From Miscanthus floridulus (taxonomy: Eukaryota; Streptophyta; Magnoliopsida; Poales; Poaceae), in the NCBI RefSeq assembly GCF_019320115.1, contig NC_089584.1, positions 61,271,633 to 61,335,632 of the forward strand: a stretch of 64,000 nt of DNA, given 5' to 3'. The notes below the pieces were generated by a model. It ran no database searches, had not been told where the DNA came from, and was given only the letters and a program-made list of their open reading frames with translations. Position numbers and translations under genes: made by a program. Shown here one piece after another: positions 11,346 through 22,471 of this stretch (positions are counted from its first letter, which is position 1; each line of letters opens with the position of its first letter).

Positions 11346-12447
11346 CCCTATTTTAGTCTTGGTTTTTCCGATCAATATCAATTTTTTGGGGGAAGAAACA
11401 CAATTAATTATTAGATCGGGAATTACCTGGTCCACACGTATCAGTGGCGCGACGGGGGTTGGGAGGTCCTATTTGCACATGGCATGTGGGCCATGTGGAG
11501 AACAATGGCCCATCTGTCGGCCGTCGTCTCGAGATGGCATAGAGTTTTTTTGTTGTTGTTGACAACAGAGATGGCATAGAGTTAGGCCGGTTGTGTTGCG
11601 TTGCGTGGCGGGCGTGGCCAGATAATACAGTTTTATCCGTGGGAATCGGGATCCATTTCGACCGTTTTCCAGTGGGAGGAAGGATTGAAACACTGGTACG
11701 TGGGGGTCTGACCGGAGGCTGGCCGGGTCGGTTCGGAAGCGGCTCCGGCTCCGGCTGGACTGGTTCGCTTTGCTGAAAAGTCATTGCTTAAAGTATTGAT
11801 CGTTGATTTATTGTGTCGCTGAAATAGTACGACTCATAAGACAAGCGGACAGAACCTGTGGCTCCGGCTCCTGCCAAACGCCATCGAGAAAACCAGCTCT
11901 CGCTGCCGAAGCCTAAGAACAGCCAGAGCACCTTTTGTTGTGCTGCACGGATACAGCCCCCCCCCCCCCCAATGAGCTTCTTTTGGTTCCTCGTCCATTG
12001 GTCGTGCGAAAACACAGGATCTATGTCGCTGCTTCAGGGCACGCTTACGGAGTGGTTGCACAGGGGCGGCCACAAAGGTGGGTATTCATTGGAATACCCA
12101 AGATTTAGGCGCAAAAAATAAGTATACATAGTATATATACATGTAAAGGTCATGCCAACCTTTGGGATAAGTTCATTGGAGGGAGTTTGTTCATCATTAT
12201 CCTAGGTGCATGAAAGCCATAATCTCATATCAATTATGTGTACTCTATTTATGAATTACTTCATTACAGAAATATGTCTTACCAACCTTCAAACCTGCTG
12301 CAGCAATTTCTCCAGATTCCTCTTCACCAGGGTTGAAATCTCCGTCACCACCCTTGAAAAGTTTTTTTGACGACACCACCCTCAAAACGTTGGGGCAAGA
12401 GCTTTCGCCCACATCACCATGAGCATGAATGGTTGGCTACAACATAG
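11346..12447. other. Intergenic, no gene seen
   Basis: Spacer with a duplicated phrase (gagatggcatagagtt near 11530 and 11568) and a short poly-C run near 11957. No protein-coding or RNA gene is recognised, and the ORFs run in mutually overlapping frames without known domains. Confidence 0.5.
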
Positions 12448-12554
12448 GGGCCGTTCGACTGGTATGAATACCAGCCGGAAGTCACTGTGCTGAGCTGAAA
12501 GTCACTGTTCATGCTCTCCCAAATTCCTCCATATTCCTCCAAGCGAACAGGGCC
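12448..12554. mobile_element. Short TIR element (hAT-like MITE)
   Basis: The ends read GGGCCGTTCG and CGAACAGGGCC, an imperfect terminal inverted repeat typical of grass MITEs with the GGCCCTGTTCG end. 'atag' stands on both outer sides. The 107-bp interior is non-coding. Confidence 0.55.
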
Positions 12555-12633
12555 ATAGGGGCAAGTGACAAGCCTGTCAAGACTCGGCGAGCAGGAAGAT
12601 GAAGACGTCTTGTTCTGCAACACTGCTTCAATA

Positions 12634-12724
12634 GTACTTTTCAGCGAACGAATATTATTTTTCTCTCATAATAAATCAGCATAAGCATTAGCAGCAGCCA
12701 AATTTTAACGAAACAAACAGGGCC
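12634..12724. mobile_element. MITE fragment, right-hand part
   Basis: The complement starts GGCCCTGTTTGTTTCG. It contains the family phrase with 'gagagaaaaata' and 'cgttcgctgaaaagtact', also seen in the MITE at 30407-30534. The opposite terminus is not clear, so it looks partial. Confidence 0.5.
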
Positions 12725-13444
12725 AAACTGTGGAGTGCTGCAATTTTCTTTCTTTTCTTTTGGATCACCAGTGCTATCTTCAAGCAGCTGCATGAAGCTT
12801 CCATTAGAAGGGTCATCAATTTTGTCGGTAGCTTTCAATGGAAGACAATTGTCTCCCTTGTCTTTCATAGAACCTCGTATAAACTAACGGCGTTGCCAGG
12901 ATGAGCGTCACAACTTGCTTTGAGATTACTATACGCCACATGTCATGTAAGGTAGTGTTTGGATGCGATGACCAACTGGAATGGGATGGGATGGGCCCAG
13001 GATCAGTGCTATTTGGTTGGGGGGGGGGGGCAGGGGGCGAGGACGTCCCACGTCCGAATATTCGGTGCAGATGGTGGGATGAGTGCACAAGCTCGCGAGG
13101 AGGAAGAAGAGGAGACACACCAAGCGTGGCTGCGTGGGAGGGCTCCGCCATGGCCGCCACGCATGAGAGCTGCGCCCGCCACCACCGCAAGGGTGAGTTT
13201 TGACCTCGCCGCTGGGCGGACGAGTTGCGACCCCGTCCGTGCACAAACGAGTTGTGGCCTGCTGACATGCCAAGGCGAGCTCTGGGCACCACACCGGCGG
13301 AGAAGGATTGAGGCACCGACGGAGGTGGCTGCTCCGGGCCCTGTGGAGGAGGCGGCTCGGGGCGCTGCGTGGAGAAGGCGCGGGCATCGCGTTGCATGGT
13401 CACCGACGGAGGAGGCGTAGGCATCGATAGTGGAATCAGGGTGC

Positions 13445-13899
13445 TGTCGATGCGGGACCCACAGGATAGCCCGCAAGGAAGAGAGAAGATCCTCCAACTT
13501 TTTGTTCCAAATAGCAAGAGGCTCAGGGGCTACACTCGGTGAGTGCACTTTTTCTTCAAAAAAGCGCACGTCACAGAAAAGACTTCTTCAAGGCAAACCA
13601 CTTCAAGACCTTAAGACAAAAAGAACCCGGAACGAGCCATATCCAAGTTCTTTTTGACCTTCAACGAAGAAACAAAGCAGTTTGAAGACAAGATCCTTTA
13701 GCTCCTTGTTCCAAATAGCAAGAGGCTCGGGGGCTACACCTAGATTGATGAACTTTTTTTAAAAAGCACACACCACTCGAAGATCTAAAGAAACGCTACA
13801 TGGTTTCACTCAAGAAAGCACTCGGACGACCCTTGTTCTTACTCGTCAAGAGGAACAAGACGAGGCTTCCAGATTTCAACCATGAAGTGCTTGAGGGCT
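13445..13899 (+). repeat. LTR stub fused to 3' internal sequence
   Basis: The first 49 bp match the LTR start through 'gagagaagatc'. The sequence then jumps to the internal 3' region (ctccaactttttgttcc), which also occurs at about 27175-27583. The breakpoint lies in 'aagatc', shared by both parents, so a microhomology deletion between a 5' LTR and its own 3' region is the simplest reading. Confidence 0.75.
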
Positions 13900-14302
13900 T
13901 GTCGATGAGGGACCCATAGGATACCCCACAAGGAAGAGAGAAAATCTAGTCTAACTAGGATTCTTCCCATGTAATCCTAGTAGTAATACTACCCTGTAAT
14001 CATACTAGGACTCTATATTGTAAACCGACTAGGACTCTGGCCTCCTGACTATATAAAGGAGGGCAGGGCTCCTTGGATCAGGGGTTCAGAGAACAATTGT
14101 ACAACACAACACTTCACAATCAATCCAACGCAAAGGCTAACGCCGACTAGACGTTGGGCTATTACTCGATCAACGATCGAGGGTCCGAACCAGGATAAAT
14201 TGACTGTCTCTTGCGTTTATCGTCGAGTTCTGCATACGCTAAAGCCCGAACATACTGCCCTGGGTACCCCCGTGGTAGGCTATCGATGGTGAAACATCGA
14301 TA
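13900..14302 (+). repeat. LTR-A of the composite Tat element
   Basis: A 403-bp LTR beginning TGTCGATG and ending CATCGATA (expected CA end changed). It contains the promoter motif actatataaagg. It is the 3' LTR of the mostly deleted left copy, and abuts LTR-B almost directly. Confidence 0.85.
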
Positions 14303-14703
14303 GGGTGCGGGACCCCCAGGATACCCCCGCAAGGAAGAGAGAAGATCTAGTCTAACTAGGATTCTTTCCATGTAATCCTAGTAGTAATACTACTCTGTAA
14401 TCCTATTAGGACTCTACATTGTAAACCGACTAGGACCCTGGCTTTCTGACTATATAAAGGAGGGCAGGGCTCCTTAGATCAGGGGTTGAGAGAACAATTG
14501 TATAATACAACACTTCATAATCAATCCAACGCAAAGGCTAACGCCGACTGGACGTAGGGCTATTACTCGATCAACGATCGAGGGTCCAAACCAGGATAAA
14601 TCGACTGTCTCTTGCGTTTACCGTCAAGTTCTGCATACGCTGAAGCTCGAACATACTACCCTAGGTACCCCCATGGCAGGCTATCGGTGGTCAAACATAG
14701 ACA
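14303..14703 (+). repeat. LTR-B, 5' LTR of the main copy
   Basis: The first bases are damaged: it begins gggtgcgggaccc instead of tgtcgatgcgggaccc. It carries a TATA box at 14451-14458. It ends CATAGACA and is followed by a primer-binding-like sequence at 14706-14723 (TGGCGCGCCAGGTAGGGG). Confidence 0.85.
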
Positions 14704-14752
14704 GCTGGCGCGCCAGGTAGGGGCTTTCGGCGACTTTGCATCCGAGAGCTCG

Positions 14753-16702
14753 ATGGACCTCGACAACATGATCTTCTCGAAGGGATCAACCTTCATCTTC
14801 AGTTTGTGGATCTGCGAGGTAGGCGACGATGGCAGGTTCCAAGGCTGTCTCCTCAAAGATTCAGATCATCATCAAGACCTTTTCATTTTGGCAACAACGA
14901 CAGATCAACTTGCTGGAAGATTCACGCAGCTCGCGATGTCCGATCCAACTCAGATTTCGTGGCTTCACACATCCGATTCGAACTCAAGTTCCGCTTCCGA
15001 GATAGAGTCTTATCCAAGTTCTTTCGGAAAACCGAGTTCTTTTCCGATAAGGCTCCGGAACACAACGTCAACCTATCAAGAATACAACTCGGAGTACACT
15101 CAGAGTACTTTAAAGAAGATGGGTCTTTTTCCGTTTGATCTCCGCAACATGGCAACGTCTTATCAGGCATAGCTCGAAAGATCTCTTAATCTAGTACTTA
15201 GAATGCCACTGAAAGGAGCCCAGGAAGGTGTCGTGTTAACTATAACACCTCAAGACTGCATTGCCCACTGGCTAGGTTCCGTTCCTGAAAATTGCGGCAC
15301 CCAACTAGTTGACAATACGACAACGGCAATTCTACCCTACCAAGAAGGAGACTCAATCTGTGACCTTGAAGCCTCTACTGAAGTTATTAACAACTCTGAC
15401 AGTACGGAAACCAATGCCGATGATAGAACAACTCACGCTCAAGAAGTGTTCATGATTTGCCGTCCTCAATCACCATTAGTCCCCCCAGAAGCGCCCGACG
15501 TCAGGTCTTCAGATGAATCTGAGTCCAACATATCACCATTTACCTAGGGGCACGATGGTGAGACCAAGAGTTAGAGGCAAGCCAGAGAAAGAAAGAACAA
15601 ATTGAAACAAGGATGTCAATGCCATGCTAAGCAGCGCAAGGAAGCTTGGATCAAATATGAGTTAGACCTAGCTGAGTACAATAGAAGAAAATCAGAGCGA
15701 GAGGCCGAAGAAGGATGAGTAGCGAATACACCCTACGATAAGATCCGAGAAGCACTAGAAGAACTCAGGGCGACTTCACATCCCAATGAAAAACAAGAAC
15801 AGCTCCGAGACTTCCTCCGATCAACAGTCCTAAGGACGCACGACGGAAGGGCCTGCTCAGGACTACCTGATAGATCAACATCTCATGAGCAGGAAGATCA
15901 AAATCAAAGGAAGTCCACTTTCGAGAGACTTGGATCAAGTGGAAGTCACAATAGAGAAAGTAGAAGAAATCATAGTCAAAATGACCGGGTCGAACAACCA
16001 AGAAAGGCCAGAAGCAAAGCACCTACTCGGACAGCCACGCAAAACTACTCTCGCCAAGACAATAGTTGGCAAGAAGGGGGCGCTGAATCAGAATACACAG
16101 AGACCAGAATGCACGATAGATTCCCCTATTTTGCAAACAGACTTGCTGCAATACGACTGCCTCACAAGTTCAAGCTGTCCAACCACTCCAAGTATAATGG
16201 CAAGACCAAACCAAAGCAATGGCTCAGGATTTACTCACAATCGATTAAATTGGCTGGAGGAGATGATGACATCAATACCTTGTTCTTTCCCATGGCCCTA
16301 GAAACCATGCCACTTCAATGGTTTGACAAATTGAATTTAGGATCAATCAGAAATTGGGAGGACTTGCAAAGAGCTTTCTGTGAAAATTTTGCAGGTATCA
16401 TTACACACCCAATTACCCACATAGAGTTAAAAGGACTCAAACAGAAAGGAGGTGAAAGTCTCAGAAATTACTATCGACGATTTGGCAAACTACGAGCTCA
16501 AGTACATGATATCACTCAACGAGAAGTAATCGAAGCTTTCTCTCATGGAATCATGGCTAGGTGGCAATTTCAAGACTTCTGCAAAGAAAACCCAAGAAAC
16601 AATGAAGAATTCAGACGAACAGTGGAAAGGATTATTACTGTGGAAGAAAAGACACAAGAAAGATTCCCGGATAGAAACAACCGAGACAACCTGGACAAGT
16701 AA
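14753..16702 (+). pseudogene. gag: gag of the composite Tat element
   Basis: One reading frame runs from MDLDNMIF at 14753 through a Ser-rich N-terminal part and a charged middle. It continues into the retrotransposon gag capsid domain at about 16109-16600 (QWLRIYSQSIK, then WFDKLNLGSI, RNYYRRFGKLRAQ). In-frame stops interrupt it near 15170, 15545, 15576 and 15718; the first three are TAG and the last is TGA. A zinc-knuckle-like CVLHPKGNHTIGDCYTF follows near 16826 in another frame. Gag packages the genomic RNA. This copy is broken and could move only with help. Confidence 0.8.
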
Positions 16703-17188
16703 AATCTTCAAAATAACAGACATCAGGAAAGAAAACGTGGACCAGACAACACCATAGTAGTCACTGACAAATCAAGGAAGTTTTCCAAGCCCAGGAGGTA
16801 TGACGACATTGAAAACATGCATTGTGTCTTGCACCCCAAAGGAAATCACACCATCGGAGATTGCTACACCTTCAAAGATCGATACATAAGAAAGGATAGT
16901 AAGGAAAATACCAAAGAAGGTAATCAGAAAAAAGAAGAAGACAGTCACGAACATAAGGGATTCCAAAAATCTAGGGGGACAGTAGCAGTAATCTTTGCCG
17001 GAGTTCTAGATTCCAGAAGCAAACATCAAGAAAAACTAGCGCTGCGAACCATCATGGCAGCAGAACTGGCTACCCCAAGATATCTCAACTGGTCACAGTA
17101 TCCAATCCAATTCTCAAGAGAAGACTAATGGACTAGCGTAGGAAATGCAGGCCATTACCCACTGGTTCTAGATCTAACTATTGCCGAT

Positions 17189-17578
17189 ATGACTGTCACA
17201 AAAGTACTAATCGATGGGGGAGCCGGACTCAATATCATTTTTTCAGAAACTCTAAGGAAGATGGGACTACAACTCGCCAGGATGATTACACCAACAAACA
17301 CACCTTTTTATGGCATAGTACCCAGCAAGGCAGCAATGCCACTTGGACAAATCACTCTACCGGTTACTTTTGGGACTCCCTCGAACTATCATACAGAGTT
17401 CATCAAGTTTGAAGTTGCGGACTTCGATTCATCATATCACGTAATCCTCGGGCACCCGACACTAGCAAAATTCATAGCTATACCGCATTATCCGTACCTA
17501 TTGCTTAAGATACCAGGGCCTAATGGTGTCCTTTCTCTTCAAAGTGATTTAAAGCGTGCTTTTGACTGCAATATTTAG
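17189..17578 (+). pseudogene. Aspartic protease of the composite Tat element
   Basis: The fragment starts TVTKVLIDGGAGLNIIF. The catalytic motif is DGGAG, as in many Tat elements. A second conserved block, YHVILGHPTLAKF, closes the retropepsin fold. The open stretch ends at 17578 with TAG just before the RT linker. The product would process the polyprotein. Confidence 0.75.
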
Positions 17579-18937
17579 GCAATCCAAATTGCAGGAAAAG
17601 CACAGGCCATCGATGGAAGAAAAGAAATAGCCACAGTTGTAGCAGAAATGAGCCCAAAAGAGCTAGTGATACCGGCTAAAAAACCCAGCATCTTAGCACC
17701 ACCAAAAGAAGTCGACGTCAAACAAATCGACCTAGGCACCGGTGATCCCTCTAAAACGACAACCATTAGCGCCCACCTCTCGGAAAAATAGGAACTTATG
17801 CTCACCAACTTTCTTCGGGACAACAAAGATATCTTTGCTTGGAAGCCAGCCAACAAGCCAGGGGTCCTAAGAGGGTTGGCTGAGCACAGAATTGATATCA
17901 ATGAAGGCTCCAAGCCTGTGAAGCAACGACTACGATGATTCTCACCCATCAAGAAGGCAACAATTAAAAAAGAAATTACAAAACTAATGGCAGCCGGATT
18001 CATCAGAGAAATCCTCCATCCAGATTGGCTAGCAAACCCAGTTCTGGTACAGAAAAAGAATACGGACGAGTGGCACATGTGTGTCGACTACACAGATTTC
18101 AACAAACACTGCCCGAAAGATCCGTTCGGGCTATCACACATTGATTAGATAGTTGATTCAATAGCAAGATCTGCCCTATTATCCTTCCTTGATTGCTATT
18201 CAGGATATCGCCAGATCGCATTAAAGGAACAAGACCAGAGCAATACATCTTTCATCACTCCATTCGGAGCCTACTGCTACAAAACCATGTCATTTGGACT
18301 CAAGAATGCTGGTGCCACTTACCAAAGGGCTATCCAAACGTGTCTCAGTGATCAGATCAGTGAAAACATAGAAGCATACGTGGATGACGTAGTAGTAAAG
18401 ACAAAGAACCCGGATACACTAATTGAAGACTTAAAGCAAACCTTCGAAAACCTGAAAAGATGGAGGTGGAAATTGAACCCAAACAAGTGTGTATTCGGAG
18501 TTCCTTTAGGACAACTACTCAGATTCTTGGTCAGTCATTGCGGAATCGAAGCAAGCGCCAAGCAAATTCAAGCCATAACAGAGATGGGTCCTCCTCAAAG
18601 TGTCAAAGATGTGCAAAAACTAACAGGCTGCATGGCGGCCCTCAATCATTTCATATCAAGACTGGGTGAAAAAGGGTTACCTTTCTTTAAATTGCTAAAA
18701 AAGATAGACAAATTCGAGTGGATAGAAGAAGCCAATGAAGCTTTCAAGAAGCTCAAAGCATACCTCACCTCCTCACCCGTTCTCACACCTCCGAAGAAAT
18801 ATGAAGACATGATGTTGTACATCACAGCAACTTCTACTGTGATCAGCACAGCGATTGTCATAGAAAGAGAAGAAGAAGGGCGTGTATATAAAGTACAATG
18901 TCCCATATACTACATCAGCAAAGTATTCTCAGAATAA
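17575..18937 (+). pseudogene. Reverse transcriptase of the composite Tat element
   Basis: Recognisable RT blocks in order: AAGFIREILHPDWLANPV, DYTDFNKHCPKDPF, LDCYSGYRQIALKEQDQ, MSFGLKNAGATYQRA, the catalytic YVDDVVVK near 18375, and the connection region to about 18937. In-frame stops occur near 17790 (TAG), 17936 (TGA) and 18147 (TAG), each explainable by a single C-to-T change. Catalytic residues remain but the frame does not. Confidence 0.85.
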
Positions 18938-19540
18938 AAAATCCGGTACCCGCATGTGCAAAAACTACTCTACGCCCTCCTAATCACTTCACGCAAGCTT
19001 TGCCACTATTTTGAAAGCCACAAGATTACCATGGTGACAGATTTCCCACTCGGAGACATCCTACACAATAGAGATGCAACAGGGCACATATCTAAGTGGG
19101 CAGTTGAACTTGGTGCTCTCGATATTGATTTCACCCCACGGAAGGCAATTAAATCTTAAGCCCTGGCCGATTTTGTTGCCGAGTGGACAGAAATTCAACA
19201 ATCTATGTCAAATACCATCCTCGATCATTAGAAGATGTACTTTGATGGATCACTCAAGCTAGGTGGAGCCAGTGCAGGCGTTCTCCTCATTTCTCCAGAT
19301 GGAAAACAACTTAAGTATGTCCTTCAGATACTATGGCAAGCTACAAACAATGAAGCAGAATACGAAGCCCTCATCCACGGGCTACGAGTGGCAATTACCC
19401 TCGGAATCAAGCATTTACTCATATACGGTGATTCAGCAGTAGTCATCAGTCAAGTCAACAAAGATTGGGATTGCACCAAAGAAAACATGGGCGCTTACTG
19501 CGTTGAAATACGAAAGCTTGAAAACACTTTCGAGGATTAG
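18938..19540 (+). pseudogene. Dual RNase H region (RNase H plus archaeal-type RNase H)
   Basis: The first part (about 18940-19200) has the retroviral-type RNase H end (KLCHYFESHKITMVTD, then HISKWAVELGALDIDF). The second begins at 19235 with MYFDGSLKLGGASAGV and has TNNEAEYEALIHGL and IYGDSAVVISQV, the archaeal-type RNase H. This tandem arrangement defines the Tat lineage. Stops lie between and after the two domains. Confidence 0.82.
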
Positions 19541-19710
19541 AAATTCTACACGTCCTGCGCGATTCAAATATTGCGGCAGACGTCCTCACCAAGCTTGGAT
19601 CAGACAGGACGAAGGTCCCACCCGGTGTATTCATAGAGGAGTTATCAGCTCCCTCTATCAAACAACCCGGTGAGATAACCCATGAAATCTCAACTAAAGG
19701 CACCCAGATT

Positions 19711-20966
19711 TTGGTAATCACCACTTCATGGACCCAGGTTTTTACCGATTACATCAAAGAGAATAAGTTGCCAGTGGAAAAAGAGGAAGCTATCCGAGTT
19801 GTTCGTAGAAGCAAGAATTATGTCCTAGTAGGAGACAAGCTCTACAGAAGAGCCGCATCATCAGGAGTACTCCTAAAATACATCTCATTTGAAGAGGGCA
19901 AAGAAATCCTAGATGAAATACACTCAGGTTGCTGTGGAAATCATGCCACTTGAAGAACACTAGTCGGCAAAGCATTCCACACCGGTTTCTACTGGCCAAC
20001 CGCTTTGAAAGACGTAGAAGAACTCATCAGAAGATGCAAAAGTTGTCAAATGTTCGCAAGACAAGCTCATGTGCCAGCTCACAACCTCATCTGCATCCCA
20101 CCTGCTTGGCCTTTCTCCTGTTGGGGGCTGGATCAAGTAGGACTCCTCAAGAAAGCAAAGGCAGTTTTGAGTACATCTTTGTAGCAATTGACAAGTTCAC
20201 CAAGTGGATTGAGTACAAACCACTCGCAAAATACAGCGCAGCCAAAGCAATCGAGTTCATCCAAGACATTATGCACCGCTTCGGTATGCCCTATCGAATC
20301 ATCATAGATTTGGGTTCTCCCTTCACAGCCACGGAATTCCAAAGTTGGGCACAGGACTGTGGCTTCAGAATAGATTACGCATTAGTCGCACATCCAGAGG
20401 CCAACGGACAGGTCCAAAGGGCTAACGGACTCATACTAGCCAGATAAAAACCAAGATTGTATGAAGAACTAGTAGACTATGGATCAAAATGGATTGAAGA
20501 ATTACCCAAGGTCGTATGGGGGCTACGGACTCAAATAAGCAGAGCCACCGGATACTCACCTTTCTTCCTAGTTTATGGATCAGAAGTCGTACTACATGCC
20601 GACTTGATTTGGACGTCACCAAGGATAGAACAATATGATGAAAGAGAAGTAGAACACACCCAAAGATTAGAGCTCGACTGTACAAAAGAAGTCAGAGTAA
20701 ATGCTACCCTTCAATCAGCAAGATACCTCCAAGGATTAAGATGCCACTACAACAAGAATACCCAGCATCGATCACTACAAGTCGGAGACCTAGTACTAAG
20801 AAGAATACAAAAAACTGACGGACGCCATAAACTACTCAGTCCATGGGAAGGTCCTTTTATCGTCATGAAAGTTACCGGACCAGGCACATACAAGTTGATA
20901 ACCGAAGACAGAAAAGAAGTCAACAATACATGGCACATCAGCCAGTTAAGAAGATTCTATGCATGA
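19711..20966 (+). pseudogene. Integrase of the composite Tat element
   Basis: The zinc-binding module (CCGNHAT, later CKSCQM), DDE core and C-terminal domain (WEGPFIVMKVTGPGTYKL) are present. The core shows LDQVG for the first Asp and IIDLGS for the second (normally D-N-G). The third position reads NGQVQRANG, where the catalytic Glu is replaced by Gln. Two in-frame stops precede the core and C-terminal parts. The frame ends TGA at 20964-20966. Confidence 0.82.
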
Positions 20967-21003
20967 AAACAACTCAAGGGAAAATATACATACAAGCCAC
21001 AAG

Positions 21004-21130
21004 AGATCAATGTTCATAATCAATAAAGATGGTGCTCATCGACAACATATGTACTATTATGACTCACCAATGTTCATGATCAATAAAGATGGTTCTTTCT
21101 AGACAACATATGTCTTATTATGGCTTTCCC
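21004..21130 (+). repeat. Two-copy direct repeat after integrase
   Basis: 'caatgttcataatcaataaa' with the following 'gatggt...gacaacatatg' is repeated after about 62 bp with small changes. It directly precedes the larger tandem array. Confidence 0.7.
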
Positions 21131-21154
21131 CGAGTTGTTTTCAATCAACCCAAA

Positions 21155-21840
21155 CAAAAAAGCAAAATGGCTGAAAAGACGCCTGAGCATACCGGCCGAG
21201 AGCAAAAGAGCTGAAAACATGATTGAGCCCGCCGATGAGGGTAGCTAACAAGCTAACACCCGAAACAAAAAGCAAAATGACTAAAAAGACATCTGAGCAT
21301 ACCCTGAGCATACCTGCCGAGAGCAAAAGAGCTAAAAACATGCTTGAGCTCGCCGATGAGGGTAGCTAACAAGCTAACACCCAAAACAAAAAGCAAAATG
21401 GCTGAAAAGACGCCTGAGCTTACCGGCCGAGAGCAAAAGAGCTGAAAGCATGCTTGAGCCCACCGATGAGGGTAGCTAATAAGCTAACACCCGAACAAAA
21501 AAGCAAAATGGCTGAAAAGACGCATGAGCATACCGGTCGAGAGCAAAAGAGCTAAAAACATGCTTGAGCCCGCCGATGAGGGTAGCTAACAAGCTAACAC
21601 CCGAAACAAAAAGCAAAATGGCTGAAAAGACGCCTGAGCATACCGACCGAGAGCAAAAGAGCTAAAAACATGCTTGAGCCTGCCGATGAGGGTAGCTAAT
21701 AAGCTAACACCCGAATAAAAAAGCAAAATGGCTAAAAAGATGCCTGAGCATATCGGCTGAGACACCGATGAGGGTAGCTAATAAGCTAACACCCGAACCA
21801 AAAAGCAAAACGACTCAAACTAAGCCTGAACATAAATTAG
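21155..21840 (+). repeat. Tandem array of about 110-bp units
   Basis: Six units and a partial seventh. Each starts near 'aaaagcaaaatggctgaaaa' (about 21158, 21267, 21389, 21496, 21607, 21716, 21800). Each contains 'gagcaaaagagct' and 'gatgagggtagctaa'. Spacing is about 108-122 bp. The longest unit has an internal 12-bp duplication (taccctgagca) and the sixth is internally deleted. Such arrays in the untranslated region behind pol are known for Tat elements and can seed satellites. Confidence 0.9.
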
Positions 21841-22471
21841 AGCAATTTCAAGACAAGACCCTCCAGCTCCTTATTCCAAATAGCAAGAGGCTCGAGGGCT
21901 ACACTCAGAAGATCCCAAGAAGCACTACACGGTTTCACTAAAGAAAGCACTCGGACGATGATTGTTTCTGCTCGACAAGACTTGAAGGAACAAGACAAGG
22001 CTTCCAGAACTCAACCATGAAGTGCTCGGGGGCTTGTCGATCCTAGGATGTTTTTGCAACCAGAGATAGGATCAGATGCTGACCACACTCCGAGTTAAGC
22101 CGAAAAGAAGAAGCTGGAGATGTCCTAAGTCTTTTCAATACTAACAAGGACACAAAGTTTGTCGAGACAACGATCTATACCAAGTTGTTTACAAGTCACA
22201 GACGAAAGCTAGACAAGAACTCGACAAATCAAGGAAGTCTGTCAAGACATCAATCCACATATACCGAGTTGTTTATAAGGCACAAACGAAAACCAGAAAA
22301 GCACTCGATAGATTAAGAAAGGTTGTTAAGACAATGATTTACCTAAAGCCAAGTTGTTTACGAGACAAAGAAATACAGACAAAGAAGACATCAACAAAAA
22401 ATAAAGAATTTCCATTCAGTCTTCAAGTATAGTGTTTTATTACAGAAGCTAGAATACAAAGGTCGATTACA

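Noticed and set aside
11034..11784. ORFs of about 130 codons around the hydrolase 5' end
   Set aside because: They overlap exon 1 and the CT-rich leader of the hydrolase gene; the exon 1 splice phase and the TKES junction fix the real frame.
12816..13569. ORFs up to 233 codons on minus and 153 on plus
   Set aside because: They overlap in several frames in GC-rich Harbinger-like DNA and run across the retrotransposon junction, so they are not genes.
21155..21840. CRISPR-like array
   Set aside because: Units are contiguous tandem copies without unique spacers, and the DNA is plant nuclear.
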